A stretch of 64,000 bases of DNA. It comes from JANNNF01 sp963772935 (GTDB taxonomy: Bacteria > Pseudomonadota > Alphaproteobacteria > Rhodobacterales > Rhodobacteraceae). The notes beneath the pieces were generated by a model that was not told the origin of the DNA, ran no database searches, and saw only the letters and a program-made list of their open reading frames with translations. Where the stretch lies: assembly GCA_963772935.1 (NCBI GenBank), contig CAVYZK010000009.1, positions 1,488,001-1,552,000 on the forward strand, written 5' to 3'. Made by a program: the position numbers and the translations under genes. This document shows, piece after piece, positions 46,303 to 54,647 of the stretch. The stretch's first letter is position 1; every line of letters begins with the position of its first letter.

Positions 46303-48216
46303 TTATTGCAGCGCGCCCTTGGCTTTGAGTGCGTCGCCTTTTTCTGCGTTGTACCACCAGAAGCTTAGTTCGCCCAGTGCATATGGTGGCAGGTTTTCCG
46401 GGTGCTCATACATGTCGAAATAAGCCACGGTGTGGGATTTCTTGTAATAGCGCTGCACCACGATTTTCTGAGAGCGCAACACACGGTCCAACGCCCGGAT
46501 CGCCGTATCAAGCTCTTCGCGCGAATTTGCCGCTTCGGCCAGATCCAGAAGCTTGTCCACCGCCGGATCGGCATAGCCCATACGGTTGCGGCTGGAATTA
46601 TCCTTCGCAATCGAGGCCCACGCCTGTTTCAACACGCCGCCCGGTTCCAGCCCGCCGTTGACAACGGTTGTCGGGATCATGTCAAAGTCAAAGCCGGGCG
46701 GTCCCGCCCGTTCCTGCAATTGGGCATTGTCGATGATGTTAAAGCTGGCATCCACGCCCAAAGCGCGGAGGTTTTGGACATAGGCGTTGCAAACGGCCAG
46801 AAGGTCGGTGCGCGAATGGATCATCTCGACCTTCAGCGTCTCACCTTTGGCATTGCGGCGCATTCCATCTGCACCCACTGCCCAGCCCGCCGCGTCGAGC
46901 AGACCCGACGCCTTGCGCAGATTTTTGCGGTCCATCGCATTTTCCACCGAGGAGACCGGCGCCATCACCGCCTCATCCGTCAGGATCGTGGGCGCTAGCA
47001 GACCCTCATCAATCAGCGGCTGCAACAGCGCGGCCTCTGCCGGGCTGGCCACCCCTGTCGCCGCCATTTCAGAGTTTTCCCAGATCGAGTTGATGCGCGT
47101 GTAGCTGCCGTAAAACAGGGTCTGGTTCGACCATTCAAAGTTGAACATCAGTCCGATCGCTTCGCGCACCCGGACGTCCTGAAACTTTTCCATGCGCAGG
47201 TTGAAGATAAAGGCCTGCCCCCCGGCAATGTCGCCCGATGGCAGTTCCGCCTTGATCACATCGCCCGCAGCGACGGCTGGAAAATCATAGGAGGTGGCCC
47301 AGTTCTTGGCAGAGCTTTCATTGCGGAATGTATAAGCGCCGGCCTTGAAAGCCTCCATTGCGGCACTGTCATCGCCGAAATATTCTATCCTGATCCGGTC
47401 GAAATTATTGTGCCCGACGTTCAGCGGATGGGTCGCCCCCCAATAGTTGTCAGACCGCTTGTAGATGATCTGCTGACCGGGGCGCATGCTGTCCAGAACA
47501 TAGGGACCGGTGCCAAGGAACGGCTCGAAGCTTGATTTCTCAAGATCGCGGTTGTTGGCCATGTAGTTGGCCTTCGAGAAAATCGTCGTGCCACCGGCCT
47601 GCGCGGGCATGTCGCGGAACGGCGTCCCCGGTGTAAAGGTAAACTTGATGCGGTAAGGGTCCAGAACCTCGACCGACTGGAACTTGCCGTTGGCGACGCT
47701 GCGATACTCTGGAATGCCCTTGTCGCGAAACAGCTCATAGCTGAACAACACATCTTCCGCGGTGAACGGGCTGCCATCGGAAAAGGTCACGTCGCGGCGC
47801 AGGTTGAAGATCACCCAGGATCGGTCTTCCGGGTATTCCATCGTCTCGCACAGCAGGCAGTAGGCGGCGCTGACATCATCATCGGTGGAGGCCAGGATCG
47901 ATTCGTAAAAGATCGACGACAGCGCACCTGCCGTGCCCTGCACGGAATAGGGGTTGAACGAATCAAAACTGCCCGGGGCCCACTGGCTGATCTCGCCGCC
48001 CTTGGGGGCATCGGGGTTCACATAGGGCAGGTGCGTGAAATCCGCCGGAAGCTTCAACTCGCCAAAAGTCGAAATCCCATGCGAGGTGATGACCGTCTCA
48101 GACCGGCTGGCTTGGGCAGTGGCTGCAAGGATCACAAGGCCCATAGCGCCGATCCATGCGGCGCGCCGGTCCGGCTTGACCGCCGCCTTGATGCCTGCCC
48201 TGCCCTGTTGCCGCAT
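46303..48216 (-). CDS. yejA: Peptide-binding protein of the Yej ABC importer
   Basis: This 637-residue SBP_bac_5 (cluster C) protein has a signal peptide (MGLVILAATAQA|). Motifs include LPADFTHLPYVNPDAPKGGEISQWAPGSFDSFNPY and SDGSPFTAEDVLFSYELF. It captures peptides in the periplasm for YejBEF. GGAGG precedes the ATG at 48216 by seven bases. First gene of yejABEF. Much larger than amino-acid binders, as expected for this cluster. Confidence 0.93.
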   Translation of the reverse strand: MRQQGRAGIKAAVKPDRRAAWIGAMGLVILAATAQASRSETVITSHGISTFGELKLPADFTHLPYVNPDAPKGGEISQWAPGSFDSFNPYSVQGTAGALSSIFYESILASTDDDVSAAYCLLCETMEYPEDRSWVIFNLRRDVTFSDGSPFTAEDVLFSYELFRDKGIPEYRSVANGKFQSVEVLDPYRIKFTFTPGTPFRDMPAQAGGTTIFSKANYMANNRDLEKSSFEPFLGTGPYVLDSMRPGQQIIYKRSDNYWGATHPLNVGHNNFDRIRIEYFGDDSAAMEAFKAGAYTFRNESSAKNWATSYDFPAVAAGDVIKAELPSGDIAGGQAFIFNLRMEKFQDVRVREAIGLMFNFEWSNQTLFYGSYTRINSIWENSEMAATGVASPAEAALLQPLIDEGLLAPTILTDEAVMAPVSSVENAMDRKNLRKASGLLDAAGWAVGADGMRRNAKGETLKVEMIHSRTDLLAVCNAYVQNLRALGVDASFNIIDNAQLQERAGPPGFDFDMIPTTVVNGGLEPGGVLKQAWASIAKDNSSRNRMGYADPAVDKLLDLAEAANSREELDTAIRALDRVLRSQKIVVQRYYKKSHTVAYFDMYEHPENLPPYALGELSFWWYNAEKGDALKAKGALQ

Positions 48217-48366
48217 GCCCGAACCTCCGTCGAAAATTGCCTCAGTTACATTTATGGTAATTCGGGCGATGTCGATGGCTCAAGTGGCGTTTGCGTGATC
48301 ACGTTTGCGCAAAACGCACGAAGGCGGCCAATGGTCTGGCAGCCTTCGACGCCAACGTACCAGAGG

Positions 48367-48891
48367 TTACTTCAGCGTCGCAAGATACGCGATCACGTTG
48401 GCGCGGTCTTCGATCTTGGGCAAGCCTGCAAAGCTCATCTTGGTGCCGGGCGCATAGGCCTTGGGGTTCTCGATGAAGTTTTCGATATTTTCCGGAGTCC
48501 ATGTCGCGGGCACCATGGCAAGCAATGTATCAGAATAGGCAAACCCCGGGACCGCGGCCTTGGCGCGGTCAACAACACCGTTCAGATGCGGGCCGGTCGC
48601 ATCGCCACCGTCGATCTTGTGGCAGGATTTGCACTTGGCGAACACTTTTTCACCGGCGGCGGCATCGGCCGCGGCATAGACTGCTGCCCAATCTTCAACC
48701 GCGGCACCTTCGGCCGGGGCTTCGGCGGCAGCAACTTCAATGGTGTAGCCCTGCACGTGCTCTTCACCATGGCCATGCTCGGACCCGCCGACCGAATACA
48801 GTGCGTCAGCGGCCCAGGCGCCGAACAAAAACACCAACAGCGACCCGCAGACCGCGCCCAGAATTTTGGTGATTGTCATCGTGTCGAACAT
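48367..48891 (-). CDS. cycM: Membrane-anchored c-type cytochrome (cytochrome c552/cy type)
   Basis: This protein of about 174 residues has an N-terminal membrane anchor (residues 7-30), a His/Glu/Ala-rich linker, and a class I cytochrome c domain with heme motif CKSCH (87-91) and axial Met152 (KMSFAG). It matches the anchored electron carriers between bc1 complex and cytochrome oxidase in Paracoccus/Rhodobacter. Start at ATG 48891 after GGAAG; an ATG at 48906 is less likely. Divergent from pheA, as often in this family. Confidence 0.9.
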   Translation of the reverse strand: MFDTMTITKILGAVCGSLLVFLFGAWAADALYSVGGSEHGHGEEHVQGYTIEVAAAEAPAEGAAVEDWAAVYAAADAAAGEKVFAKCKSCHKIDGGDATGPHLNGVVDRAKAAVPGFAYSDTLLAMVPATWTPENIENFIENPKAYAPGTKMSFAGLPKIEDRANVIAYLATLK

Positions 48892-49011
48892 GTCGCGTCT
48901 TCCCATGGCCTTTTTGCTGCGCGATATCTACCCGCTTCCCCCCCCTTTGTTCAAGGTGTAGTAGCGCGACCAATCGCCCCGATTGCGGGGTTTTTGCCGG
49001 AGCAAGGCCTT

Positions 49012-49854
49012 ATGCCGCTGCCATTGACCAATCGTATCGCGTTTCAGGGCGAACTTGGGGCCTATTCGCATCAGGCCTGCCATCAGGCGCGCCCCCAGAT
49101 GGAGGCCCTGCCCTGCCGCACCTTTGAAGACGCGATCGAGGCCTGCCGGACAGGTGAAGCTGATCTGGCGATGCTGCCGGTGGAAAACTCGACCTATGGC
49201 CGGGTCGCCGATATCCACTCGCTGCTGCCCAATTCCGGCCTTCACATCATCGACGAAGCTTTTGTACGGGTGCACATCAACCTGCTGGCGATCAAAGGCA
49301 CCCCCCTGTCTGCCATCCGGTCCGCGATGAGCCATACCGTGCTTCTGGGCCAATGCCGCACCTTTCTGCGCGCCCACAACCTGCTGGCTGTAACCGGGGC
49401 GGATACCGCAGGGTCCGCAAAACATGTGGCCGAACAGAATGATCCGTCGATGGCGGCGCTTGCGTCAGAACTCGCTGGTGAGATTTACGGGCTGGACGTG
49501 ATCGCCCGGCAGATCGAGGATCAGTCCAACAACACCACCCGCTTTCTGGTGATGTCGCGCGAGGCCGACCCCACCCCGCGTGCCGACCGGATGATCACCA
49601 CCTTCACCTTCCGTGTGCGCAACATTCCGGCAGCGCTGTACAAGGCCATGGGCGGCTTTGCGACCAACGGCGTCAACATGACGAAACTGGAAAGCTACAT
49701 GGTCGGCGGGTCATTCACCGCGACGGAATTCTACTCCGACATCGAAGGCCACCCTCAAGACGCGGGCGTCCAGCGCGCGTTAGAGGAGTTGCGCTATTTC
49801 ACCACCCAGGTGAACATCCTCGGCGTCTATCCGGCAGATCGGCAGCGGGGGTAA
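49012..49854 (+). CDS. pheA: Prephenate dehydratase
   Basis: This 280-residue monofunctional enzyme makes phenylpyruvate in phenylalanine synthesis. The PDT domain opens with RIAFQGELGAYSHQA and has the catalytic NNTTRFLVMSR (TRF). A C-terminal ACT domain follows (about residues 200-275, with ESYMVGGSFTATEFYSDIEGH), which gives feedback inhibition by Phe. No chorismate mutase domain. Start ATG 49012 after GGAGCAAGG; the much longer upstream open frame is the antisense of cycM and yejA. Confidence 0.95.
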   Translation: MPLPLTNRIAFQGELGAYSHQACHQARPQMEALPCRTFEDAIEACRTGEADLAMLPVENSTYGRVADIHSLLPNSGLHIIDEAFVRVHINLLAIKGTPLSAIRSAMSHTVLLGQCRTFLRAHNLLAVTGADTAGSAKHVAEQNDPSMAALASELAGEIYGLDVIARQIEDQSNNTTRFLVMSREADPTPRADRMITTFTFRVRNIPAALYKAMGGFATNGVNMTKLESYMVGGSFTATEFYSDIEGHPQDAGVQRALEELRYFTTQVNILGVYPADRQRG

Positions 49855-49860
49855 CTCCCC

Positions 49861-49942
49861 TGCATTTTCTGTCTCTGAATATCCCACAGAGGCAGACGTA
49901 TTTGTTCTCAAATGCGTAGGCGGGCGTGAAGTCCCCCGGCGC
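49861..49942 (-). repeat. Intergenic palindromic repeat, copy B
   Basis: Read on the minus strand it resembles copy A near 5.7 kb: GGGGGACTTCACGCC, then GCATTTGag...aaCAAATACGTCT, then CTCTGTGGGATATT. It lies between pheA and the SRPBCC gene, in the 3' region of both. Confidence 0.55.
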
Positions 49943-49960
49943 GTTCAGCCCATGCGCTGC

Positions 49961-50431
49961 TCAGGCCTTAGACCGCTTGTACCGGTCCTCGATATCCGCA
50001 CCGACCTGCCCGACCCGAGTCTCAAACCGCTGTTGCAGCTTGGATTTCGCCAGTTTCATCGTCTGGACGAACAACCGGGCCGCCAGCGTTTTTGGCTTGA
50101 TCTCGGTCGTCACCGTTACCCGCGTGCGGCGGGTGGACAGTTCCATCAACTCCACCGACGCATCGCCGCCCACGGTGGGGGCATCGCCCGTGAAGGCCAG
50201 CCGGTTGCCCGGGTCCACTTCGGTAAATTTCAACGCCATCACCCGCGCCTTGCCGCGAAAGTGAAATTTGATGCGCCATCCCATGCCGATGCCGGGTTGG
50301 CGCAGGGTATCGGTGCGCACAACCTCAGCCCCCCGCCGCATCGCTGCGCGTTCCCATGCGTCAAAATCCGTCATGACCGCAAAGACAAAAGCCGCCGGGG
50401 CTTCGATGTCCTGTTTTGTCGTCAGCCGCAT
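49961..50431 (-). CDS. SRPBCC family protein
   Basis: This 156-residue protein has a START/Bet v1-like (polyketide cyclase) fold: RLTTKQDIEAPAAFVFAVMTDFDAWERAAMRRG at the N-terminus and a C-terminal long helix (ARLFVQTMKLAKSKLQQRFETRV). It probably binds a hydrophobic ligand. Function unknown. Convergent with pheA. Confidence 0.8.
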   Translation of the reverse strand: MRLTTKQDIEAPAAFVFAVMTDFDAWERAAMRRGAEVVRTDTLRQPGIGMGWRIKFHFRGKARVMALKFTEVDPGNRLAFTGDAPTVGGDASVELMELSTRRTRVTVTTEIKPKTLAARLFVQTMKLAKSKLQQRFETRVGQVGADIEDRYKRSKA

Positions 50432-50501
50432 GAACTGCTGCCCCTTTGCCTGTGCCCACGCCCGGTTTCGGGCTTTATTCTAGGTTGTGCGGTATCTTGT
50501 C

Positions 50502-51452
50502 TCAATCAAGCCGGTCTGCAAGCCAGTTTACCATCAGAAAATGCGCAATAGCGCCATGACGTGACGGTTTTATGCGCGGATGCAGGCCCGCCATCACGGT
50601 TACCATGTCATCGCGGCTGACCCATTCGGCGGCCTCCAACTCGGCCGGATCAATTGTGATGGTATCGGTCAACGCCTCGGCCCGCGCGCCCAGCATCAGC
50701 GATGCCGGAAACGGCCAGGGCTGGCTCGCCAGATAGTCGACAGCTCCGCAGACGATCCCCGCCTCCTCAAACACCTCACGGCGCACAGCGGCCTCCATCG
50801 TCTCACCGGGTTCGATGAAGCCTGCCAGCAGCGAATACATGCCCTCGGGCCAGTTCGCGTTGCGGCCCAGCAGAACCCGGTTGCCATGCGTGACCAGCAT
50901 GATCACCACCGGGTCGGTGCGTGGGAAATGATGCGCGCCGCAAGCCCCACAATCACGCTGCCAGCCCGCCATCACCGGGGTTGAGGCCGCACCACAGGTC
51001 GCACAAAACCCGTGACTCTGGTGCCAGCCCAGCACTGCCTTGGCAGTGGCCACCAATTCAGCATCGCGCGGCGACAGCCGTGTCATCACGCCACGCAATT
51101 CGGCAAAGGCAAACGGTGCCCCCAGATCAGGATGCACTTGCAAGGACGGGTCGAAGAACCCGGCCTCGACCGTTTCGGCATCGGGTGCGGGCTGCCAGCC
51201 GCTGATATCGACGGCAAAACGGGGGGTGCCGTCGTCAAGTCCCAGAAACACCGCAGGTCCGGCGTGATGCAAAGCCGGGTGGCCGGGGGCCAGCCAGCCC
51301 GCCGCATCCCCCGCGATCAGCGGCTTGCCGCGCCAGACGGGCAGCACCGTGCCCCGCGCCCACAAGGCAGCCAGCCCCTGCGCATCGCCCCGCAACTGGG
51401 CGGCACGGTCCAGCGCGGACCCGCCAAAGGTGACGCTTTCGGCAATCAACAT
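50502..51452 (-). CDS. nudC: NAD(+) diphosphatase / NADH pyrophosphatase
   Basis: This 316-residue Nudix enzyme hydrolyses NADH and deNADs capped RNA. The zinc ribbon has CATC and CGAC knuckles, and the Nudix box is GFIEPGETMEAAVRREVFEEAGI with E residues in place. The family SQPWPFPASLMLG signature follows. Start at ATG 51452 is preferred (MLIAESVTFGGS); the frame extends to 51500 inside azlD. Seven bases after the azlD stop. Confidence 0.94.
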   Translation of the reverse strand: MLIAESVTFGGSALDRAAQLRGDAQGLAALWARGTVLPVWRGKPLIAGDAAGWLAPGHPALHHAGPAVFLGLDDGTPRFAVDISGWQPAPDAETVEAGFFDPSLQVHPDLGAPFAFAELRGVMTRLSPRDAELVATAKAVLGWHQSHGFCATCGAASTPVMAGWQRDCGACGAHHFPRTDPVVIMLVTHGNRVLLGRNANWPEGMYSLLAGFIEPGETMEAAVRREVFEEAGIVCGAVDYLASQPWPFPASLMLGARAEALTDTITIDPAELEAAEWVSRDDMVTVMAGLHPRIKPSRHGAIAHFLMVNWLADRLD

Positions 51453-51459
51453 GGCATCC

Positions 51460-51792
51460 TCATCCTGCAACAGACCCCAAGACCCAGACGGCCCCGCCAA
51501 ATCCGGCAGCCCCGGCCAAGGTCGCAGCCACGACTGACCGTTGCCACCAGAACACCGCCAACACGGCCGCCGTACCGAGGATCAGCGGCACGATCTCACC
51601 ACCGCCCCGCATCATCGGCAGGCCAGACGCCATACACAGCGCCGCAATCGCCGCAGGCCCGGTCGCGGCCAGAAAGCGCGACAACAAACCGTCTTCCCGC
51701 ATCTCTGACAGGCGCAATCGGGTGGGAAGAAACCGGAAGCCCCAGGTTGCAACCCCAACGGCCAATGCCATCAGCAGCAAATCCCGCCTCAT
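51460..51792 (-). CDS. azlD: AzlD family branched-chain amino acid exporter subunit
   Basis: This 110-residue protein has about four transmembrane segments and the AzlD features ATWGFRFLPTRLRL and RSVVAATLAGAAGFG. It pairs with AzlC to export branched-chain amino acids. ATG 51792 overlaps the azlC stop (ATGA); the longer frame upstream is a shadow of azlC. Confidence 0.9.
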   Translation of the reverse strand: MRRDLLLMALAVGVATWGFRFLPTRLRLSEMREDGLLSRFLAATGPAAIAALCMASGLPMMRGGGEIVPLILGTAAVLAVFWWQRSVVAATLAGAAGFGGAVWVLGSVAG

Positions 51793-52481
51793 TTCCGCAT
51801 CACCCCCACCACAGCGCCCGCGACCATCCCGGCCAGCAAACCCGCCGTACCGGACCACGCCAGCGTGCCAAGCGCCGTCACCACCCCCGCCACCATAATC
51901 ACCGGCACCTGACGCCGTGACAGGATCGACAGCAACAGCGACAGGAACAAAGCGGGCAGCATGAACCCCAGCGCTGCATCCAGCACCGGCCACCCCTCCA
52001 GCGCCGCACCACCCGCCAAAGCCCCCACCGCCGTGCCAGCAACCCACGCCGTATAGGCCCCCAGCCCCAGCCCGAACATGAACGGCTCGGAAAACCGCCG
52101 ACCCCGCGCCATCTGCCCCAAAGCCGCGCCGAACACCTCATCCGTCAAACCGAACGCCCAGGCCCAGGCAGTATCGGTCCGCGCCTCGGGCCCCGCCTGT
52201 TTCAACAGGGCGGGCGCGTACAGCAGATGCCGCAGGTTCATCGCGATCAGCGTGAACGCCGCCACGATCAATGGCGCGCCACCCGTCACCAGAGCGATGG
52301 CCAGAAACTGCGCGGCACCTGCAAAGATCACCGCCGACAGCATCACAGCCTCTGCCGCCGTCAACCCCGCCCGGGTCGCCGCAACGCCAAAGGAAAACGC
52401 AATGGGAAAATAGCCCATCACGATGGGCAGGGCGGCCAAAAGGCCGGATGCAAATGTGTTACGGGATGGATTGCTCTGCAT
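51789..52481 (-). CDS. azlC: AzlC family branched-chain amino acid exporter subunit
   Basis: This 230-residue protein has about six transmembrane segments. Characteristic regions are LPIVMGYFPIAFSFGVAATRAGLT and VIFAGAAQFLAIALV, plus NLRHLLYAPALLKQ. Likely permease half of an amino acid exporter together with AzlD. First of an azlC-azlD-nudC operon. Confidence 0.92.
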   Translation of the reverse strand: MQSNPSRNTFASGLLAALPIVMGYFPIAFSFGVAATRAGLTAAEAVMLSAVIFAGAAQFLAIALVTGGAPLIVAAFTLIAMNLRHLLYAPALLKQAGPEARTDTAWAWAFGLTDEVFGAALGQMARGRRFSEPFMFGLGLGAYTAWVAGTAVGALAGGAALEGWPVLDAALGFMLPALFLSLLLSILSRRQVPVIMVAGVVTALGTLAWSGTAGLLAGMVAGAVVGVMRK

Positions 52482-52609
52482 GGCCTTGGCTAGCCTGCCC
52501 GATGCACAGGGTCAACGGCCCGTCTAGGGCCGTCCTGCGCTACCCTTGACAGATTGTCGCAGCGCGTGACAGGTTTGCGCGGTCTTTTTCCGCTTATAAA
52601 GGTATCGGG

Positions 52610-54640
52610 ATGCCGTTTTTATCGTCGATTTTCCGCATCAACACTACGACCGCCAATGAACAGAATGACCCTCGGGTCACGGTGCTGCGCGATGGCCGGA
52701 TCGTGGTGGCGTGGGAGGATAAAAGCAACATCGGGAACCCCGATATTGGCCGCGACATCCGCGCCCGGGTGCTGAACGCTGACGGGTCTGGGGCGGGCGA
52801 TGACTTCAAGGTGAATGCCGAGGCTGGGGTCACGACAAACTTTGACAACCACACCCAGTTTCGCCCCGATATCACCGCCCTGTCCAACGGTGGCTTCGCG
52901 GTCGCCTGGGCCGATACCTTGCCCACCAGTGACACAGCCTTCCGATCAACCACCGTGATGCAGCGGTTCGATGCGGCGGCAGACATGGTCGGGGAAAACC
53001 TGATCGTGTTCCCGTCCTCCACCGCCAATGGCACATCGGTGTTTGCCGCCACCCCGTCCATCGTCGGGCTGAACAATGGTGATGTGGTGATCGTCGCCAG
53101 CACCAGCGCGTCTGAATTGCTGCCGAATGATACGGGCGACAAGGTGTTGCTGGCCAACATCAATGCCGCCGGCGTGGCCGACCCGTTGATCGCAGGGTCA
53201 GGCAGCGCGGTCGGCGACCAGTTCAGACCGTTGGTGGCGAAACTGTCGAACGGGACCGTGGCGGTTGCCTACCTCAGCGACCAGACCGGCGATTTCAGCA
53301 GCAATCATGAATTGCGGGTGCAGATCCGCAATGCGGCAGGGGTGGCGACACAGGCCGAAATTGTGGTGCCGAACACGCATTTCCTGACCAACCTGACCCG
53401 GTTTTCCATCTCCGCTCTGGATGCCGGGCGGTTTGTCGTGACATGGCAACAACCGGTCACTTCGGCCGAGGCAAGTGCCGGACTTGTGCAAGACACCATG
53501 GCGCAGATTTTCGCGGCCGATGGCACGGCTGAAGGCGGCATCATCGAGGTGCATCCCCGCGACGGGCTGGAGCAAAGCGCCCCCGTGGTGGCAGGCCAGC
53601 CCGATGGCAGCTTTCTGATCGTCTGGCAGGAATATGCCGGATCGTCGGGCGGGTTTATCCTGCGCGGACAGTTGTTTACCAGCACCGGCAGCCCGGACGG
53701 CGCGATATTCATGCTGGGCACCAACGCCGGTTTGCATAGCGATGTGGACATCACCATTACGCTTGATGGCCGCTATCTGGTGGTTTGGGAAGACCGCATG
53801 TCGGTGAACGGCGACCCTGACGACTGGGCCATTCGCGGCCAATATGTCGATCCGCGCGATGCCGCCGTGACGTGGACAGGCACGGCGCGGGCCGAGCAAT
53901 ATGTGGGCACCGATCTTGGTGATACGCTGAACGCCGGGTCAGGCAATGACACGGTTTGGGGCGGCGACGGAAACGACAGCTTCGGGGCCAGCAATGGCAC
54001 CGACGATCTCTATGGCGGCGCAGGCAATGACACGTTTGTTGTCACGGCCCCCGATCAGGTGTTTGAGTCTGTGGGTGGCGGCACCGACAAGATCCTCGCC
54101 CAGACCAGCTATGCCCTTGCGGCTGGCGTCGAGGTGGAGATTCTGCAACTGACCGCCGCTGCCTCCGCCACACCCCGCCAATTGCGCGGCAATGAGTTCA
54201 ACAACCAGATCATCGGCAGCGCGCAAAGTGATGTGCTGATCGGGGGGGCCGGGAATGATACTGTGACTGGTGGGGCGGGCAGTGACACGCTGACCGGGAG
54301 CATTGGGCTGGACCGGATGACCGGCGGTGCCGATGCCGATACGTTCGTTCTGTTGCGCGCCACGGGCAGCACCGACACGATCACCGATTTTACGCATGAT
54401 CTGGACCTGCTGCAGATCACCGCTGCGACATTCGGGCTGGCGGCAGGACCACTGGACGCGGCGCGGTTCGCCGCCAATCTGACCGGGCAAGCCACAACGC
54501 TGGACCAGCGGTTCATTTATGAAACCGACACGGGCAACCTGTTCTATGATGCCAACGGATCGTCGGGCGGCGGCAGTGTGCTGATTGCCACGCTGCTGGG
54601 CCGCCCGACGCTTGATGCCGGGGATTTCAGTCTGATCTGA
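52610..54640 (+). CDS. RTX-type secreted protein with predicted beta-propeller N-terminus
   Basis: This 676-residue protein lacks a Sec signal. Residues about 20-420 comprise seven repeats of roughly 50 residues with a P-x-V-x-x-L-x-x-G-x-x-V-V-x-W core (for example DGRIVVAWED, NGGFAVAWAD, PDGSFLIVWQ, DGRYLVVWED), as in a seven-bladed propeller. After a linker come GGxGxDxx calcium-binding repeats in two clusters (about 446-485 and 545-585). The C-terminal tail has the hydrophobic-ended shape of a type I secretion signal. Probably secreted by a TolC-dependent ABC exporter encoded elsewhere. Function unknown. ATG at 52610. Confidence 0.85.
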   Translation: MPFLSSIFRINTTTANEQNDPRVTVLRDGRIVVAWEDKSNIGNPDIGRDIRARVLNADGSGAGDDFKVNAEAGVTTNFDNHTQFRPDITALSNGGFAVAWADTLPTSDTAFRSTTVMQRFDAAADMVGENLIVFPSSTANGTSVFAATPSIVGLNNGDVVIVASTSASELLPNDTGDKVLLANINAAGVADPLIAGSGSAVGDQFRPLVAKLSNGTVAVAYLSDQTGDFSSNHELRVQIRNAAGVATQAEIVVPNTHFLTNLTRFSISALDAGRFVVTWQQPVTSAEASAGLVQDTMAQIFAADGTAEGGIIEVHPRDGLEQSAPVVAGQPDGSFLIVWQEYAGSSGGFILRGQLFTSTGSPDGAIFMLGTNAGLHSDVDITITLDGRYLVVWEDRMSVNGDPDDWAIRGQYVDPRDAAVTWTGTARAEQYVGTDLGDTLNAGSGNDTVWGGDGNDSFGASNGTDDLYGGAGNDTFVVTAPDQVFESVGGGTDKILAQTSYALAAGVEVEILQLTAAASATPRQLRGNEFNNQIIGSAQSDVLIGGAGNDTVTGGAGSDTLTGSIGLDRMTGGADADTFVLLRATGSTDTITDFTHDLDLLQITAATFGLAAGPLDAARFAANLTGQATTLDQRFIYETDTGNLFYDANGSSGGGSVLIATLLGRPTLDAGDFSLI

Positions 54641-54647
54641 AAATGCC

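Noticed and set aside
48031..49854. A 607-codon plus-strand open frame ending in pheA
   Set aside because: The first two thirds run antisense to yejA and cycM with no domain; pheA starts at 49012 with a ribosome-binding site.
52546..52605. A TTGACA...TTATAA promoter for the RTX gene
   Set aside because: TTGACA at 52546 has no good -10 at 16-18 bases, and TTATAA near 52594 is too far; evidence is too weak to list.
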